64,000 bases of DNA from Isoetes taiwanensis (lineage: Eukaryota; Streptophyta; Lycopodiopsida; Isoetales; Isoetaceae). Numbering within the stretch: the first letter of the stretch is position 1; every line of letters starts with the position of its first letter. The notes beneath the pieces were generated by a model, which was not told where the DNA came from, made no database searches, and worked only from the letters and a program-made list of their open reading frames with translations. This document shows, one piece after another, positions 36,339 to 48,976 of the stretch. A program made the translations under genes and the position numbers. Location: assembly GCA_021234155.1 (NCBI GenBank), contig JAJEKV010000225.1:434001-498000 (forward strand), given 5' to 3'.

Positions 36339-37460
36339 ATGAGAGTGGCTACCAGATCTACCACTAATGCTACAAATACTCCCAACTTGCCTATTCCTCC
36401 ACCGGCTCCTCTCTATCGGTCTACAAATATTACAAATATTTCCTCTGTGCCCTCTTCTTCACAAATTCATAAACTTTTTTTGAACGGATCAACACCTTTC
36501 GGTCTGTTCCTCCATCAGCACCTTATCATTTTGAGTTGACTATACTGTTTCCCCCCTTGCTATGATTCTTCCATGAATGCCAACCATTTTCTAAAAACTT
36601 TGAAGACTATTATGAAGAACATGGGAGAAAAGAAGGGTTCGAGGTTTGCGAGAATTCATCAAATGCATGAAGGGTGATGAGGCCGGATCTTGGCTCGATT
36701 TTGAGCTGTCTATAGGTACCAAAGGGGATGAATTGGAACACAAGTTTCTATCAAGGTTTGGTAAGGCTACTTCACCCCGGGATCTTGTCTTTGAACTCAA
36801 CTCATTTTCCATTAGACCTGGTGAGAGTGTAAGCGGTATGTGGAGAGATTTAATTCTTATTTGCTAGTGTGTAACAGGAATCGGGTTACTCATCCAACAT
36901 TGCACCTAGTTGCTTCCTTTATCGAGGAGGTTTGATGTCTAGACCTAGGATCTATAGGAAGTTATTAAAATTACAAAAATTTGGTGAGTTGGATTCTATC
37001 CATAAAACATTTGTAAAATTTGTAGATCTGGCGAACTATTAAGCTATCTTCGATGAAGAGATCAGAGATCCATTTTATCCTCCTCATCATGGGCCTGAAC
37101 ATGATTTACATTTTGCTAATGCTGCTCCCTGTTTATGCGATAAAAAGAGAAGAAGAAGTCCAAGGCTGAAGAATTGGATCCTCATGTTTTGAGATGAAAT
37201 CTGAGATCGATAAAGTGTCGAGGCACTTTTGGAGATTACCAAACAACTTCTTGAATTAAAAAGCGGTAAAGATGCCCCACCTCTGAATGCACAAACTGTG
37301 GTAAACCTTACCATAGAGGCTGGCGGTGTTTTGCAAGGCAATGTCCTAAGTGTCATAGAAGAGGTCACTTTGGTAGAGAATGTCTGTTTGCTCTTTTTGC
37401 AAGGAAATAGGTCATGAGGAGAAGTATTGCATGTTAAAGGCTTATTTTGAAAAACAAGAT
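36339..37460 (+). pseudogene. gag with two CCHC zinc knuckles
   Basis: The capsid-like part (36646-36867) reads FIKCMKGDEAGSWLDFEL, then KFLSRFG and IRPGESVSGMWRDL, as in the retrotransposon gag domain. In the same frame, 37288-37383 encodes two adjacent zinc knuckles, CTNCGKPYHRGWRC and CPKCHRRGHFGREC, each C-x2-C-x4-H-x4-C. Stops between the two parts break the frame. Gag forms the virus-like particle in the cytoplasm and binds the element RNA. Confidence 0.75.
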
Positions 37461-37879
37461 AAAAGGTAAACAAATGTCAAATATAAGTTTTATTGAGACT
37501 TGTGCGAGGAGAACGGGGAAGAGCAAGATGTTATGGTTGTGTGGAGACCGTGCGAGCTCATCCAAATGCATCTGGGGAGTTACGTTCCACCTCATAAGGT
37601 AACATTTCAATCAGATCCTCAGAATATAGCTCCTCCTCTGCTCAAAGGTATAAGCAGAAAGATTACGAGTTGGATGAATTTGAATTACTTATGAAAAATT
37701 CTAAGGTTCTGTGGATTTATTAACTCTGAGAATTGCACCATCATCTGGGGAAAAGTTGATCAAAAGCACTCCGGATATTGAAGAGGTTCTTTGCTGAAAC
37801 CTGCAACAATATTTACGTGGCTTTACTGAGCAAGCCCGAAGATCAGTGCTTTTACTTGTAGTGCTACTATAGGAACTTC

Positions 37880-38260
37880 CCATCTAGACAAAGTTTTTCT
37901 TTGGATGGAGGTTCTTCTCTTAATGTTATGCCTTATCATGTTATGAAGGCCTTTGGATCTCAAGGTAGAAGATAATACTTCCATTGTTCTAAAATCTTTT
38001 TCAAATGCTAAAGTTGTGCCTAAGGGAATAGTAAGAAATGTATCTGTGAATACGGGGGAATCATTGTCTTTGGCCACATTTGTGGTTGTTGATTTTGAAA
38101 ATGTTAATCAAGCTAATATCTATGATCTATTATTAGGAAGGAGATGGATGAAAGCGGTGGATGCCGGACTGTATGGTGCGAAGGCACTGCACCATTTCAA
38201 TGGAGCAACTTCATCAAACTGGCAAACAAAACTGATCCATCTGCTAACATTAGGTTCATA
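37880..38260 (+). pseudogene. Retropepsin-like protease
   Basis: SLDGGSSLNVMPYHVMKAFG contains the D-G-G-S-S form of the active site (Asp at 37914). It is followed by a frame (37953-38261) with ANIYDLLLGRRWM, the usual second retropepsin landmark (LLGRxW). A frameshift separates the two. Cleaves the polyprotein in active elements. Confidence 0.65.
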
Positions 38261-38394
38261 GATGTGGACATACCTGAGGAAGAAGATTTGGGTGTTTACA
38301 ATTTAGGCACGGATGCTAGTATACATGAAGAGGTTGTCAACTTTGCTTACATGCATGTTGAATCTCGATGAAGAAGGCAAAAAAGCCTATCTCT

Positions 38395-38800
38395 GGTTTT
38401 GATGGAGGTATGTCAAAAAGCGGGGATTGCTTCTTCTTTTGCTATTTTGAAGGATCAGATTTTAAGTTGATGACTAAGATAGGGAGAATTCACCTAATAT
38501 TTCTTCTAATGCAGCAGAATACAAAGCCCTCATTCTTGGGTTTACAAGAAGCAAGGTGTATGAGTATTTCTCATATTGTTATTTATGGAGACTCACAACT
38601 TGTTTGTAGACAAATCTTGGGAGAATATCGAACTAAACATCAAGACATGGAGGATCTGAGTGCTCAAGCCAGAGAATTATTAACTTTTTTTGATCATTGG
38701 GAGATTTTACATATTCCTAGATCTAAAAATTTTGAAGCTGACTCATTGTGCAGAAAAACCCTTATGGAGTATTTGTCTGAAGGAGCTATTCAAGAGGATG
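38395..38800 (+). pseudogene. RNase H domain upstream of the reverse transcriptase
   Basis: A complete set of RNase H acidic motifs: FDGGMSKSG (Asp 38401), NAAEYKAL (Glu 38517, in a shifted frame), YGDSQLV (Asp 38590) and NFEADSL (Asp 38740), with HIPRSKNF as in the 'archaeal-like' RNase H of plant Tat elements. It precedes the reverse transcriptase by about 300 bp, while the second RNase H lies in the normal place after it (about 39900-40120). Two compensating shifts surround the Glu motif. Confidence 0.7.
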
Positions 38801-39054
38801 TCTTAGATGAAGAGGAGCTTTCCCAATTCCATCCCATCTTAACTATCAACCTAGCACAAGAGGAATCACTTAAAGAGCTTGAAGTGCATAAAGGAGGTAT
38901 ATCTAGGACCACTGCAAATGGGAGACTTATATAATGAAGGTGATCAAGGTAAAATGGTTGAGTTATTTGAGGATTGGGTGGATGTTTTTGCTTGGGAGTA
39001 TTGAACTGAAAGGGTTGATAAAAAAATTTGTGAGTTTGAAATTAAGGTTAGAAG

Positions 39055-39700
39055 ATGCCAAACCTGTTATGCGAGAAGTTGAGAAGAATTAATTCTTCAC
39101 TTTTAGATCTTATCAAGCGGGGAATTATTCAAAATCACGGGAATCGGGATTGATAGTTGACATTGTGAACCCCTCTTGGGTTTCTTGTATTGTTCCAGTT
39201 CTAAAAAAGAATGGTTCTTTAAGAATATGTGTGGATTATAGAGATCTAAATAAAGCTACTGTTAAAGATTGTTACCCTTTGCCTTTTTTGGAAGAAATCC
39301 TTTATGCAGTGGCTGGTAAGTCTATGTACTCATTTTTGGATGGTTTCTCTGGTTTTAATCAGATTAGCATCAAAAAGGAAGATCGATCAAAGACATCCTT
39401 CATTACTCCATGGGAACTTATGCAATGAAAAGGATGCCTTTTGGCTTAATGAATGCCCCTGCCACATTTCAGAGAGCCATGGATACTGTCTTTGCAAACA
39501 TGACTCCTGAGCAATTCAGAGTTTATCTGGATGATTTATGCTTAGAATGCTTGATACAAGTGATCATATTTTGAGCTAACAAGAATATTCACATTGTGCG
39601 GACAAAGCTGGAGTTAATCTAAACCCAAAAAGTGCATCTTTTGGCATCCAAAGGCCAGCTCTTAGGCCATGAGGTTTTGCTAAAGGCCTTCAAGTAGTGA
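39055..39700 (+). pseudogene. Reverse transcriptase
   Basis: WVSCIVPVLKKNGSLRICVD, then YRDLNKATVKDCYPLPFLEE and FLDGFSGFNQI (39150-39428) are RT motifs of Ty3/Gypsy type. A shift near 39415 leads to KRMPFGLMNAPATFQRAMDT, and the YLDD catalytic box is at 39524-39535. Upstream, LFEDWVDVFAWEY (about 38960-39000) is the usual connection segment. Stops after YLDD. Confidence 0.8.
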
Positions 39701-39879
39701 AGAGAAGATCATAGCTTTAAAAAGCTTCAAACACCAGGGACAATTAAAAAGTCAAAGGGATTTATGGGAATGACCTCTTTCTTAAGAGTGTATGTGCCTA
39801 ATTTCTCTCACCTTATTAGTCCTATCTCTAAGTTGACTAGAGTAGGCCAAGTTAGTAAAAGAAAGTAAATATAGGCTGT

Positions 39880-40170
39880 TGTTTGGGTGATGAGTGTGAA
39901 AAAGCTTTTTTGCAGATCATAGAGGCTATTTGTCATTCTACACTTTTAAAAACTCGGACCTTTCATTACCATTTAAAAGTTTACATAACTATCACTAAAA
40001 AGGCTGCTGGAGTTGCCATTTTTCAGGGATAGACACCCTATTGCTTTTGCAAGCAAACAATGGTCTCAAACTGAAGAGAAGTATGCTAAGATAGAAAGGA
40101 GTCTTCTTTGCTCTCATCTTTTTGATCGAGAGGCGGGGTCATCTTTTACAAAATCCCAAACCACTATCTA
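39880..40170 (+). pseudogene. Second RNase H (Ty3/Gypsy type)
   Basis: Remnant with AGVAIFQG near 40008, then, in another frame, PIAFASKQWSQTEEKYAKIE at about 40032-40092, the standard C-terminal RNase H signature (IAFxSKxLxxxExxYxxxExE). It directly follows the RT. Confidence 0.65.
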
Positions 40171-40499
40171 CATCTTGTGAGAACCCCATGCCTTTTTGTA
40201 TGGTAAGAAATTAGAAAAACCCTAAGCTTCATAGGTGGGCTTGTCGGCTTCAATCTTATGATTTAAAGGTAAAGGTTATTCATGTATTGAACAATCAGAG
40301 TTTATACACACTGCTTTGCCTACTTTGAACATGAGGAGGTGGTACAAGAAGAAGAAATGACTAACCTTGTTGTAAATGAGCGGGGGCGTGTCAACTATGC
40401 CCGACTCAAGGTTGGCAACAACCTATCGAGGAGATTCCTTGATATCAAGAGATACCTTCTGAATTTTCAAAAGCCAAGCTTACAAGTTTAAGTTAAAAT

Positions 40500-41640
40500 G
40501 TTTGACTTACTCATTGGTTGGTGACATCTTGTGCAAGGTAAATAGGGATGGTGTACTCTTAAGATGTGTTGATGAAGATGAAGCTGCCACGGTACTTCTA
40601 TTGAAAATCATAAAGGTGTTTGTGGTGGTCATTTTGCAGCCAGATACAACTGCCAAAAAAATATTAAGGTGCAGTTATTTCTGGCCTCATTTATTTAGAG
40701 ATTGCTATGATGTCATAAAAACTTGCCACCAATGCGGATTTTTGGTAAGAAAATTTTGCATCCTGCCCCTCTTCTTTGGAATTGTGTCCCAGGCCCATTT
40801 CAAGTTTGGGGGCTAGATTATGTTGGCCCTATAAATCCCTCATCTTACGCTTTCGGCATGAATACATTGTTGTGGCTCTGATTTATTTACGGATGGTTGA
40901 AGCGGCACCCTGAGAAAAGCAAATGCATATACTCTTTGCTAGGTTTTGCATGAAAACATTTGTTCTAGATTTGGGATCCCTTTCAAAATTTTGGTGATAG
41001 AGGCTCTACTTTTATTAATGAGGTTATTCAAATTCTTGTCTCAAGCCTCAAGATCGGACATGTGAAAAGCTTCGACCCTATTACCCTCAAGGAAATGGTC
41101 AATTTGAGTCCACTAACAAAGTGCTTAAGGGTATTTTCTGAGAAAGCGGTTTGCCAAAACCAAAAGATTGGCATTTGAAATTATATGATGCTCTTTGGGC
41201 TCATAGAATCTTTGCTAAAACTGCCACTAATGCTTCTCCCTTCAGTTTGGTTTATGGTGTTGAAGCGGTTATTCTGTTGAGTTGGAGATCCCCTCTTTGA
41301 GGATGGCACTCAAGTTGGATTTGGAGTTTTCTTGAGGCATTACAACACAGGTATGAGGTTTTACTAAAGTTGGATGAGGATAGATTTGGTGCGAGAAAAC
41401 TTCAATCTACTTAAGAAGGCTAGGAGTGCAGTGGCTTTTAAAGCGACTCACAAGCTCCGGGATAAATTTGCTCCATTGGAACTCGTGCTCAAATGGGATC
41501 TTTGCAAATGAAGGTAAGTTGTCTAAATTTGAAAATCCTTGGGAAGGCCCTTACAGTTGTAAGAGAATTTGGTACATTCATCTTATTGGCTTAAGGATCT
41601 CAAACAGGTTTGGAATTACCCAATCCTACAAATATTGACA
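40500..41640 (+). pseudogene. Integrase
   Basis: HHCC zinc finger: His at 40609 and 40629 in NHKGVCGGH, then CHQC at 40724-40735. Catalytic core: WGLDYVGPINP at 40807 (first Asp), a degraded middle part, and YPQGNGQFESTNK near 41080-41120 (third acidic motif), followed by WHLKLYDALWAHR and ASPFSLVYG. Several stops and shifts. Inserts the cDNA into the chromosome in active elements. Confidence 0.75.
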
Positions 41641-41899
41641 TTTGAAAGATATTGGCCTCAACATGCATGTTTAGGCCTTTTGCTCCTATATGAACATCTA
41701 TTTTAACTTAAAATAGGTTAATTCTTTGTTGGAAGTTGGAGATTTAAAATTCTTTTGATTGATTTTGTTTATTTCCTTGAGGCTTAAAATTTTGTAGATT
41801 TTGGTTGGTTGGAATTGCTAAATTGTTTAGATTAGTTGTACTCAAGTTTCTTTATACTTGTGCCATCAAGACCATTTTTCCTTTGAGGTGAACTAATTG

Positions 41900-42876
41900 T
41901 GTGTTACGTTTTGAAGCGAGAAATATTTTTTCAAGATCGGACATTTTCAAAAGAGCAAGAGAAAATTCTATTCATCAAAAAAAGGTACACAAGTTACAAA
42001 AGAGAGGATCCTCTCATAGAAAACCAATGCTATCAGCATTTCCTGAAGGGATAGTAGGAATCTTGTCTGAAGGAGATCCATCTGCAGCATCTAAGAGACT
42101 GTTATATCTGGTAAAAAAATTGTCCATGGTACCAAACACATAATGATCTTCACTCGGAGATTCTCTCTCGGGGAGTTTGAAATGCATCTCTTTTATCATG
42201 AGAAGCATCAAGTAACCATAGCTATCTGCTAGCATCACGTGGGAGTAGTATAGCGCCTATACATCAAATTGAGCATCTGTCGACTCATGATGATGCTTAC
42301 ACAAAAAGTAGTGCATATGTAGCATCTCGAATGCATTCCCTTGTAAAAATTCTGGCCCCTGAGGCCTTTGTGTTACGATACATGTTGATCTTTGCTAGTT
42401 TCTCTTGATAAGTCTTTTGCCCAAGGAAACACTCCATGGCAAGGTGATCATGGTTCATGTCTTTTTGTAGAGTTCCTTTTGGTCGGGGTAGTTTTGGTCA
42501 ACATTTTTGCCTTCCCATATACGCTTTGCCTCGAGAAATGCATGTGCTTGAGTAAATTTCCACGAGGAAGAGGTTCTTCATTAATTAAAACATTGTCCCA
42601 TTACGCATCGTATGCATTTCTTGCCTGCAGTCACGATTACACCATAAGGAATAGGTACTCCACAGCTGGATCAAGCTCGGGGAAGCACTCCTAAATTGCT
42701 TTCGGATCATTTGTTACATTGTCCCGGATAGGTGTATGGTAAGAAAAAGGAGCCATGATCGGCAAGGGAGGTCGAGTTTTCCGAGCACGGCGGAGGAGGA
42801 GGAGCAAATTAGGGTTCGAGCTTCGATGGTTTGAATTTTTTGGTGTGAAGGTTTGAATTTTTAGTTTGAAATACAT
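41900..42876 (-). pseudogene. Antisense reading frame in the 3' region of the Gypsy element
   Basis: On the minus strand an ATG at 42754-42756 starts MAPFSYHTPIRDN. After stops and shifts the reading goes on to ADSYGYLMLLMIKEMHFKLP and FGTMDNFFTRYNSLLDAADG (42014-42238). The composition is protein-like but I do not recognise a family. Extra antisense frames between integrase and the 3' LTR are known in some Tat-type plant elements, such as Grande. Capture of a host gene piece is the alternative. Confidence 0.45.
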
Positions 42877-43339
42877 TCAATGGTTGTATGAGCCAAATTT
42901 CTTGAATAGTAGAAGTTTAGTTAAATAGGGTAGAGATTTGCTATGCTTTAACAATTTTGAGTGTTGTCATTTCAGGTCCATTTGCTCATTACTCTTATTT
43001 GTCTTAAGTTGGCCTCTTTCCATCTAGCCCTTGCTTCCATATGAAATTTTTGAGTGCTAATCCTACATTGTTACTCATCCCTTTATTTGGCACTCATGCT
43101 AATTTGATTATCATTGTCATATGCGAGGTTCATCCACTTCTTCTCCATATTCACTGTCTTGAGTTGTCCTACCCTCCATTTGATCTTATTTTCTTATCAC
43201 TCTCTCCATTACCTTATACTCTGCCTCATATTTCCCACCACTGCAGAGTAATTCTATTCCCCTCCACCACTTGTTGATATTTTGAAGACCTTGGTTAGCA
43301 TTTCTTTCCTTTGAGGCTGGGGGACCAGCCTCATTCTTT

Positions 43340-43351
43340 CCTTTGAGGAGA
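43340..43351 (+). promoter_or_regulatory. Polypurine tract
   Basis: TTTGAGGAGA directly precedes the 3' LTR, where plus-strand synthesis would be primed. It is short, and a similar CTTTGAGG occurs 30 bp upstream. Confidence 0.5.
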
Positions 43352-45804
43352 TGTTGCCCCTTTTTGGGCAACATGGACCATCATGATACCTAGAGTTTCA
43401 AGATTGGAAGATACTTGTCAAAGTTTGGAAGACTTGTGGTTTCTTTTGAGGTTTCATCTTAAGTTACTTTCTCATCACTCATATGGTAAGAGTTAGTGCT
43501 ATTTTGATCCTGCTAGAGTTTGGAAGAAATTGGTTCAAGTTTGGAAGACCCTTGGGATCTTGGTTGTATAGCCTAATTCTTTCCTTTGAGGAAGTTTTCT
43601 AGTTACATTCTTATTTCTTGAAGACCAGGCAAAGAATATTGCAAACTATACAAGGAGTCATTACCATGTTGCTCATATTCACTCATATGAAACTAAATGG
43701 AGTTGCACCCATGATTTGGAAGTCACACATATGAAGATGCACTTAGAAGTGGAATTGCTCTTATTTTGGCCTTGAAGATTGGAAGACCTTTTTAGAAGTT
43801 TGGAAGACCCTAGGGCCTTGAGCAAAGTTATATGTTCATCATAAGGTATGATTTGAGCTTTTGAGATATGATCATGTGCTACTGGGGTTCCGCCTTCATC
43901 CATTTCATCCATCCTACATCCACCTTCCTTTCATTTTTTTATATACCTCATTTTCACCCTGTCATGCCTTCTTTCATTACCTCACTACCTATATTTTATT
44001 GGCCTCACCTCCACTTGTGAATTGCTCTCAAGAGATCATGAAAAACCTCAAGAGCAAAGAAGCTTGAATTTTACCTTCATTCTATCACCCTAAATCCTAC
44101 CATAGCCTTTTTTTTTTCCTATTTTTCCACCCTTTTCCTATGATTTTTTCACCATTTCCAAGGTTGAAAATTCATTGACCATAGTCAAAATGGCCAAAAT
44201 TTCAAGTATCTCAATTTGACCTGAAAACACTCTAGATTTGAAGCTTGGCAAAAATAGCTAGGTTGGCCTTTTCAAAATTCAAAAAAGACATGGGAAACCC
44301 CTCAAATATCATTTCTTGGGATGCGTGCCAAAAAATAAAAACCTATTCTAGCCTATCTACCCTATCTAATTTTGCATAGTTCAGGTCACCCCATTTTTTT
44401 CATGGCGGCAGTGGGGGGGCGGTTTCTTGGTTTGGGTGTCCCTCTGCGTGGTACGCAAATTTAATAGCTGCTCTGCATTATTCCTTATATACCTTAGCCC
44501 GCACGGACTTCGTTTGTGCACAATGGGATATATAAGCCCTTGAGAATTTTTGATAAACCCTAAGAAATAGAGGAACACGCTAAATCCGGCCAATTAGGTG
44601 CCTAAACCTGATTGAATCCGCCAATTTCGCCCGAAATTAGTTCCTAAACCTTTTCGAAACCCACGGAACCCTTTGTGGCACTTGATTGATAGAAACTTGC
44701 TTTCCAGATTAGGTAGGAAATCATTGAGCAGAAGAGCTGGTTTTGGGAAGGGCAGTTTTTAATGCGGGAATCTGGATCATTTTTACCCCCTCGGAGATAT
44801 ACCTACGTGATGCAGGCGATTTCTATATTCGATATTCTCTTGATCGTTTCTACCTCAAATTACGCTAATCCTTTCGAGATTGAAGATTATTTGTATTTTG
44901 ATTGAAGGCCAGGCTCTGTTGTGACTTATTTGACATCAAAACTCCCTTTGCTACTCAAATTATCTTATTATTTTCTCTTTTCGATAATTTTTTGGGTTTT
45001 GAAGTTGACAATGCCTTGGGATCTGTTCTCAAGCATTATCACAGGTATTACTTTTGAGAATTCTAAACTCTGTGATATCTTATGATTTGAATGCATATTC
45101 ATTGCACGGACAAATAGTGTTTCCATCTTCTTTTTGTTTCAAGTTGTTCTGCTTTGTCTAAACTAATAGAAACCCGGATATTTAAAGTAGAATCCAAATT
45201 AATAGTCGTGTCCCATTCTTTAAAAGGTTTGAGTATTGCTTATATGTAAAGAAAACAAAGAAAAAATAGTTTTTCCATAAGCTGTCATAAAGCTGTGTGG
45301 TGAAATCGAGACTTTGGCCCATCTCGGTAAATATCATAGTGTTTGCTTGTCAAGAAAACCTTATGCACATGATCTAGAGTTTATTTTGAAGCTGTTTATA
45401 CAAATTCCAACTCAAGATTTATCACCAAACTATATTTGCAAATTTTGGCTCTCTGTTTTGGCATTGACCAATTTTTTGGTGAACTTTGACATTGATTTTC
45501 TTGGTCTTCCCCTATCCAAATCGAGAGCAGGACTTTCACCGGTAGTTCCCTCTACTTGTCTATAACTCATACCAAAACCAAAACTCAAAATCTTAAAGGG
45601 TGTATTTTGCAAGATTGATTTTTGCTCGACAGTTTTTTACGCTTGAGGATTTTTGTAGTGATTTTGACAAAACCGGCATTTGAAATTGAGTTCTTTTTGC
45701 TTTATATGATTAAGGATTGATCACCCTAAGTGATCTGGAGGTCTGACCGGTTTGTTTACACTTCCTTTGAGGTTAGGCTAAAATTCGAGGTTTTAGGCTA
45801 ACAA
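43352..45804 (+). repeat. 3' LTR of the Gypsy element
   Basis: 2453 bp. It aligns with the 5' LTR end to end, with scattered differences that are mostly one- to three-base indels plus some recurrent two-base changes (ATTTG in one, AGCTG in the other). Confidence 0.9.
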
Positions 45805-46815
45805 GAGCTCCGGAGACAAGTACAAGAAAATCGGTGTTGTGCTCTCGAGTCTCTGCGTGATTCAAAGCATTTAACACTACATGTCGAGGACTGCCCGGAA
45901 GAGTAAGTTCTATCACACCAAAAATTAGCGGTTTCAAATTATTCTCACTCTTCCATGAGCAAGGCTAAAGGGCAAAAAAAAAGGCCGGCGCCTTTAAATT
46001 GTCAGAACCTTGGGTGGAAGGATCTGGAAGGGATGAAGGAGGCCGGAACCCTAACATCCAGGGAGCTTGGTATGGAGATTTCCAGAGTCAGGGAAAAACT
46101 GTTCAATACGGGGAGCTTCACTTCTCTTTGTCTTTGAAGACTCTACAACACTCTACGATGGGGAATGAAGTTGTGGTTCATACACAAAAAAGTCCACCAA
46201 AAAACAAAGATGGGGATGATGACACCACACGGGAGGAATCAGATGACGAAGGAGACGAAGATATGGTCGAGTCCCCAATAATGGATCCAGATGATCAGAT
46301 CAGGATTTCGCGAGAGGGGCCACGTAAAATGGAGCGTCTAGCTCAGTATTATCCGATTGGGAATATCACCTAAGCCGCTGGACATTAGGCGGCTGAAGGT
46401 TTGCACGGAGATGCCGCGTCTTTGTTCAACCACGTGGAATTTAATCCAAGACACATCTTTGGAGATTCAAACGATGGTGCGACATCCCCGCTGCGAGATC
46501 CAATGCTCGATGGATGTCATACCTTTTAACAGATCGACCGGTGAGCCGTTCACCGAAGTCCGAGGAAGATCCGCGAAGGAAAAGACGCCCCGGTTTCGGG
46601 TTGTAGGCGGTCAAGATTCGATGAGGGCGGCGCAAGTATTGCAGGCGGAGAAGGAGGTGCCGCGAAAGGATCAAGGATAGATATGCCAAGCGAGTGCGAG
46701 TTCTTTCGGAGACGCCAAGAACCGAATCCGCCGGATTAGCCAACGCCTTAACACAATAGCGGCGAAAGTGCCATTTCACGTAAGGTAAATAACTCTCGAG
46801 ATTTTTCCATTCACC

Positions 46816-47188
46816 GACTCGCGAGTCGAAAGCCCTACCATCCTAACATTTTCCCCGATTATCTTTGGGGTTTTCGACTCGCGAGTCGAAAGCCGAGTAA
46901 TTACTTTAAAATCAAAGGATGTAGAGCTTTTCGACTTCGCGTCAGAAACCCGAATAAGTAAAAGAAAATTAGGCGTTCAAGGGACTTTTTCGACCGCAAA
47001 GTCGAGAAAGCCCTACCATCCTAACATTTTCCCGATTATCATGGGGTTTTCGACTCGCTTGAGTCGAGAAAGCCGGTAACACGAAAAATCAAAGGATGCG
47101 AGAGCTTTCTCAACTCGCGAAGTGAAAACCCGGATAAGTAAAAGAAAATTAGGCGTTCAAGGGACTTTCGATTTCGCGAGTCGAGAAA
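46816..47188. repeat. Palindrome cluster (seven copies)
   Basis: Copies of TTTTCGACTCGCGAGTCGAAA and variants at about 46816, 46873, 46925, 46988, 47045, 47104 and 47164, spaced 52-63 bp, each next to AGCCCTACC or CCCGGATAAG flanks. The flanking sequence itself is repeated (CATCCTAACATTTTCCCGATTATC at 46838 and 47018). Confidence 0.9.
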
Positions 47189-48895
47189 ACCCGGCTACTA
47201 TTTACTTTGTTTATTGCGAGGTTTTGTAGATGCTTTAATGCTCGACATTGGTGCATTGGACCGAATGCACCTTTATCGACCAGATCATACACGCTAGGCA
47301 ACGGTGGAAAGCATTGGGTTGTCCTCGGCGTCCTAAAGGAAACGTGGGGCTCCCCGGATAAGTGGAAGACCTTTGAGAAACTATGCGGATATGTGTTCAG
47401 CGGAGGGATGAAGAAGATGATGAGGGAGAGGAAGAAGAGGAGAAGAAGAAGAGAACACCAAGGAAAGGCGGGGGGAGTCTCTCGGACCAATATGACCTCA
47501 TTCTTAGCACCGAAGGTCCGGGAGAAATGGACAGATATGGGCTCAATGGACAAGAGGCAAGGTGAAGGACAAGCAATGGAGAATTTCCATCCAGGCCGGA
47601 CCCCAAGTTGTTTGACAAGCGGTTCATGAAGAGGATACAAAGGGCCTCACGGACAAAGAAACGCTTGACACGCAAAGGCGTAATCTTGGATGGAACAATC
47701 TCGCTAAGGAAGACTAGGAGTTCTAAAATGCGGGGCGCAAAGGATTATGCCACAGTCCTAAAGCGGCGGCGTCGTTAGAAGAAGGCATCATCGGAGTTCA
47801 ACGTTGCATCTAATGAATACCATGACTTTGATTTTTACAAGGAAAAGGCTGCCCTTGATGAGGAAGACATGAAGGAATTGAATCGTCTATGTCAACCCTA
47901 CATCAACACGGCTGAAGCGTAAGCGTCAAAACCCTTCCTTTCCCCGAGCGTGCTATGGCAATTACTCAAGAGGAAGCTTGGATTCGGGTGGTCCCATTTA
48001 AGGCCCGACGATAGCTCCCCCCATTTACGGTAACTTTGGGACACAAGGGATTTGGTGGTGAAGGCGGCACTGGACCCGGTGGCACTATTTGTCATCAATA
48101 TGATCAAGACCCCACCCTTTTTATGACAAAGTGACATAGAGCGGTGGTACAAGGCGTGTTCGGACATGACCGAACTGGATACTTTCGGTTTCCTTGTCTT
48201 TTTTTTGCATCTTTGGGCAATCGGACAACTCTTTGTCTCCCAATGGGCGGTGATATTAACTTCACCAACAAGATCATGTACTCCATATCTGAACTTGATC
48301 ATGACTTGGCTTCCCAAGGCACCAAGCTTTTGCCAACATAGTTTTGGTTTTGATTTCAAGATCGGTACCGTGAGACACGGATAAGTGGTGGTCTAGCGAG
48401 CATCATTATCTCGACAGGTTCATGATCTCTCAAGAGCGAGATGGAACCCCCGGAGGGGGGGGGCAGATTTATGGAGGATGTTCCATCGATGGACAAGGTC
48501 GGCAAAGATGGTGCGACAGTCCTATACATAGAATTCCTATCCAGGCCAAGAGTTATCAAGTACTTCATAACCAGCACCTGGTCGAGGGAAGATCAAATTG
48601 TATCACGAGTGGTACATGAATGGCCTGTTTTCTCTCGGGGGCTATCTTTGTTTGGAATGAAACCTATATCCGTGGTTGGAAATAAGGACATGGTTGAAAC
48701 CATTCGGTCATACACCGGATCCGCTTCATGAGCATTTCAAGGGGAGGAAGACAAATGGAAGCGATGAAAGATGGCGAGGGGCAGGGAGACCAAGGCGGCG
48801 TAGGCGTGATTGTCGAAGGTTTAGACAAGGATCTTTGCCGAACACATTCTTGAGAATCTCGAGATTGAGGTGAGTTTACTTTGCTCTATCGGTGT

Positions 48896-48976
48896 TTCTC
48901 GACTCATGAGTCGAGAAAACTCGTTCCTTTCAATACCTTTTTCTTTTCATTCTCGACTTCATGAGTCGAGAAAAAC
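48896..48976. repeat. Palindrome pair
   Basis: TTTCTCGACTCATGAGTCGAG at 48896 and ATTCTCGACTTCATGAGTCGAG at 48951, each followed by AAAACTCG(T/C)TTCCTTTC. Confidence 0.9.

Larger units (their letters stand above)
33792..45804 (+). mobile_element. Ty3/Gypsy LTR retrotransposon, complete, 12.0 kb
   Basis: Two LTRs (33792-36223 and 43352-45804) begin TGTTGCCCCTTTTTGGGCAA and end TAGGCTAACA, so both are TG...CA. TSD AGAGC at 33787-33791 and 45805-45809. The order inside is gag, zinc knuckles, protease, an RNase H, reverse transcriptase, a second RNase H, integrase, then about 1.7 kb with an antisense reading frame, and a polypurine tract at the 3' LTR. Integrase after RT fixes it as Ty3/Gypsy; the extra RNase H and antisense frame recall the Tat group. 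Reading frames are broken throughout. Confidence 0.9.
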
